The notes under the pieces were generated by a model. That model was not told the origin of the DNA. It did not search any database and saw only the letters and a list, made by a program, of their open reading frames with translations. A stretch of DNA of 16,503 bases, taken from Teratosphaeria epicoccoides (lineage: Eukaryota; Ascomycota; Dothideomycetes; Mycosphaerellales; Teratosphaeriaceae). The translations under genes and the position numbers were made by a program. The stretch is taken from positions 1 to 16,503 of the forward strand of contig JADDMT010000291.1 in assembly GCA_021401465.1 (NCBI GenBank). The letters run 5' to 3'. Below are positions 16,121-16,503 of this stretch, piece after piece (the stretch's first letter is position 1; the number at the start of each line of letters is the position of its first letter).

Positions 16121-16503
16121 GCATGTAAGAGAAAGGAAGCAAGAGCGATAGCGAAGGGCGCTTTTTTATATGGCAAGGGACGCACTAGCACGGGCCTAGG
16201 AGCGCCCCTACAATGGCTCGGATGGCGATGAATAGAAGTGAAGTGAAGAAGGGTGGAAAGTGAAGTGGACTTGAATAAGCGAAGTGGAGTCTAGAAACCC
16301 GGCAAGACCGGCTAGAGGCCGGGCTGTAGGCACAGGAGAACGGGGAGCGTAAGAAGTGTGAAGTGAAGTAGACTTAGACAGGTAGAGGGGACTTGGACAA
16401 GAGAAGTGAAGTTAGGAAGCCGTGTCAGCCTGGCCGCGATCCGGAATTTATGTGCTAGAAGGAAGCTGACGGATTCTTTGCCGTGAACAAGATGGGGGGG
16501 GGG
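16104..16503. other. Right-end sequence without recognisable gene
   Basis: No coding frame can be supported here. The stretch contains a T-rich TATA-like motif (CTTTTTTATATGG near 16162), the GAAGT repeat blocks, and ends in ten G residues. It may be the beginning of element C's 3' LTR or flanking DNA; with no second copy present this cannot be decided. Confidence 0.4.
16232..16414 (+). repeat. Degenerate GAAGT-rich repeats in two blocks
   Basis: Blocks at 16232-16294 and 16350-16414 each contain several GAAGTGAAGT units joined to GGACTTG or AGACTTA pieces (for example AGTGAAGTGGACTTG, AGTGAAGTAGACTTAG, GGGGACTTGGAC). A GC-rich inverted motif CCGGCAAGACCGG lies between the blocks. The purine bias is all on the + strand. 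Confidence 0.55.

Noticed and set aside
16494..16503. Terminal run of ten G residues
   Set aside because: Could be a real homopolymer or a sequencing/assembly end artefact; nothing can be concluded at the window edge.

Overview
This window looks like transposon-filled, mutation-decayed DNA from a filamentous ascomycete fungus. It contains parts of three chromodomain-bearing Ty3/gypsy-type LTR retrotransposons (chromoviruses). All three carry the signature of repeat-induced point mutation (RIP): C-to-T changes at CpA on either strand, so Gln (CAA/CAG) and Trp (TGG) codons become TAA/TAG in otherwise well-conserved protein frames. No intact host gene is visible.

Layout. (1) 1-935 is the 3' end of a gypsy element (element A) on the + strand: the N-terminal part of an antisense Cys-rich ORF, a polypurine tract and a 490-bp LTR. 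(2) 936-1850 is non-element DNA holding a decayed minus-strand reading frame with a weak methyltransferase-like signature. (3) 1856-8781 is a complete, decayed second member of the same family (element B), on the minus strand. It has 442-bp LTRs at both ends, flanked by a 5-bp target duplication TCTAG. It encodes gag, then protease-RT-RNase H-integrase-chromodomain. Between pol and the 3' LTR lies an ORF in the opposite direction whose protein has a CX2CX6CX8CX2CX4CX2C array and a likely coiled coil. (4) 8782-8810 is the start of the reading frame in (2): removing element B and one TCTAG copy joins the two in frame from an ATG. (5) 8811-10084 has no gene I can support, but holds several short perfect hairpins and, at its right end, promoter-like TATA boxes. 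(6) 10085 to about 16100 is a third, GC-richer and less decayed chromovirus (element C) on the + strand. Its gag ends in TGA at a textbook -1 frameshift site (GGGAAAA, 6-nt spacer, 8-bp stem), followed by pol in the -1 frame and about 950 bp of GC-rich sequence of unclear coding content. Its 3' LTR is not found in the window. (7) 16104-16503 holds GAAGT-rich repeats.

The most interesting points are: an accessory ORF antisense to the retroelement, found at the same place in two related elements; a likely self-priming arrangement in element B; the well-formed -1 frameshift signal in element C; and an ORF split by a retroelement insertion. Elements A and B lie tail to tail (3' LTR facing 3' LTR), creating a large inverted repeat. 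All coding calls come from reading translated frames by eye; no database search was possible.
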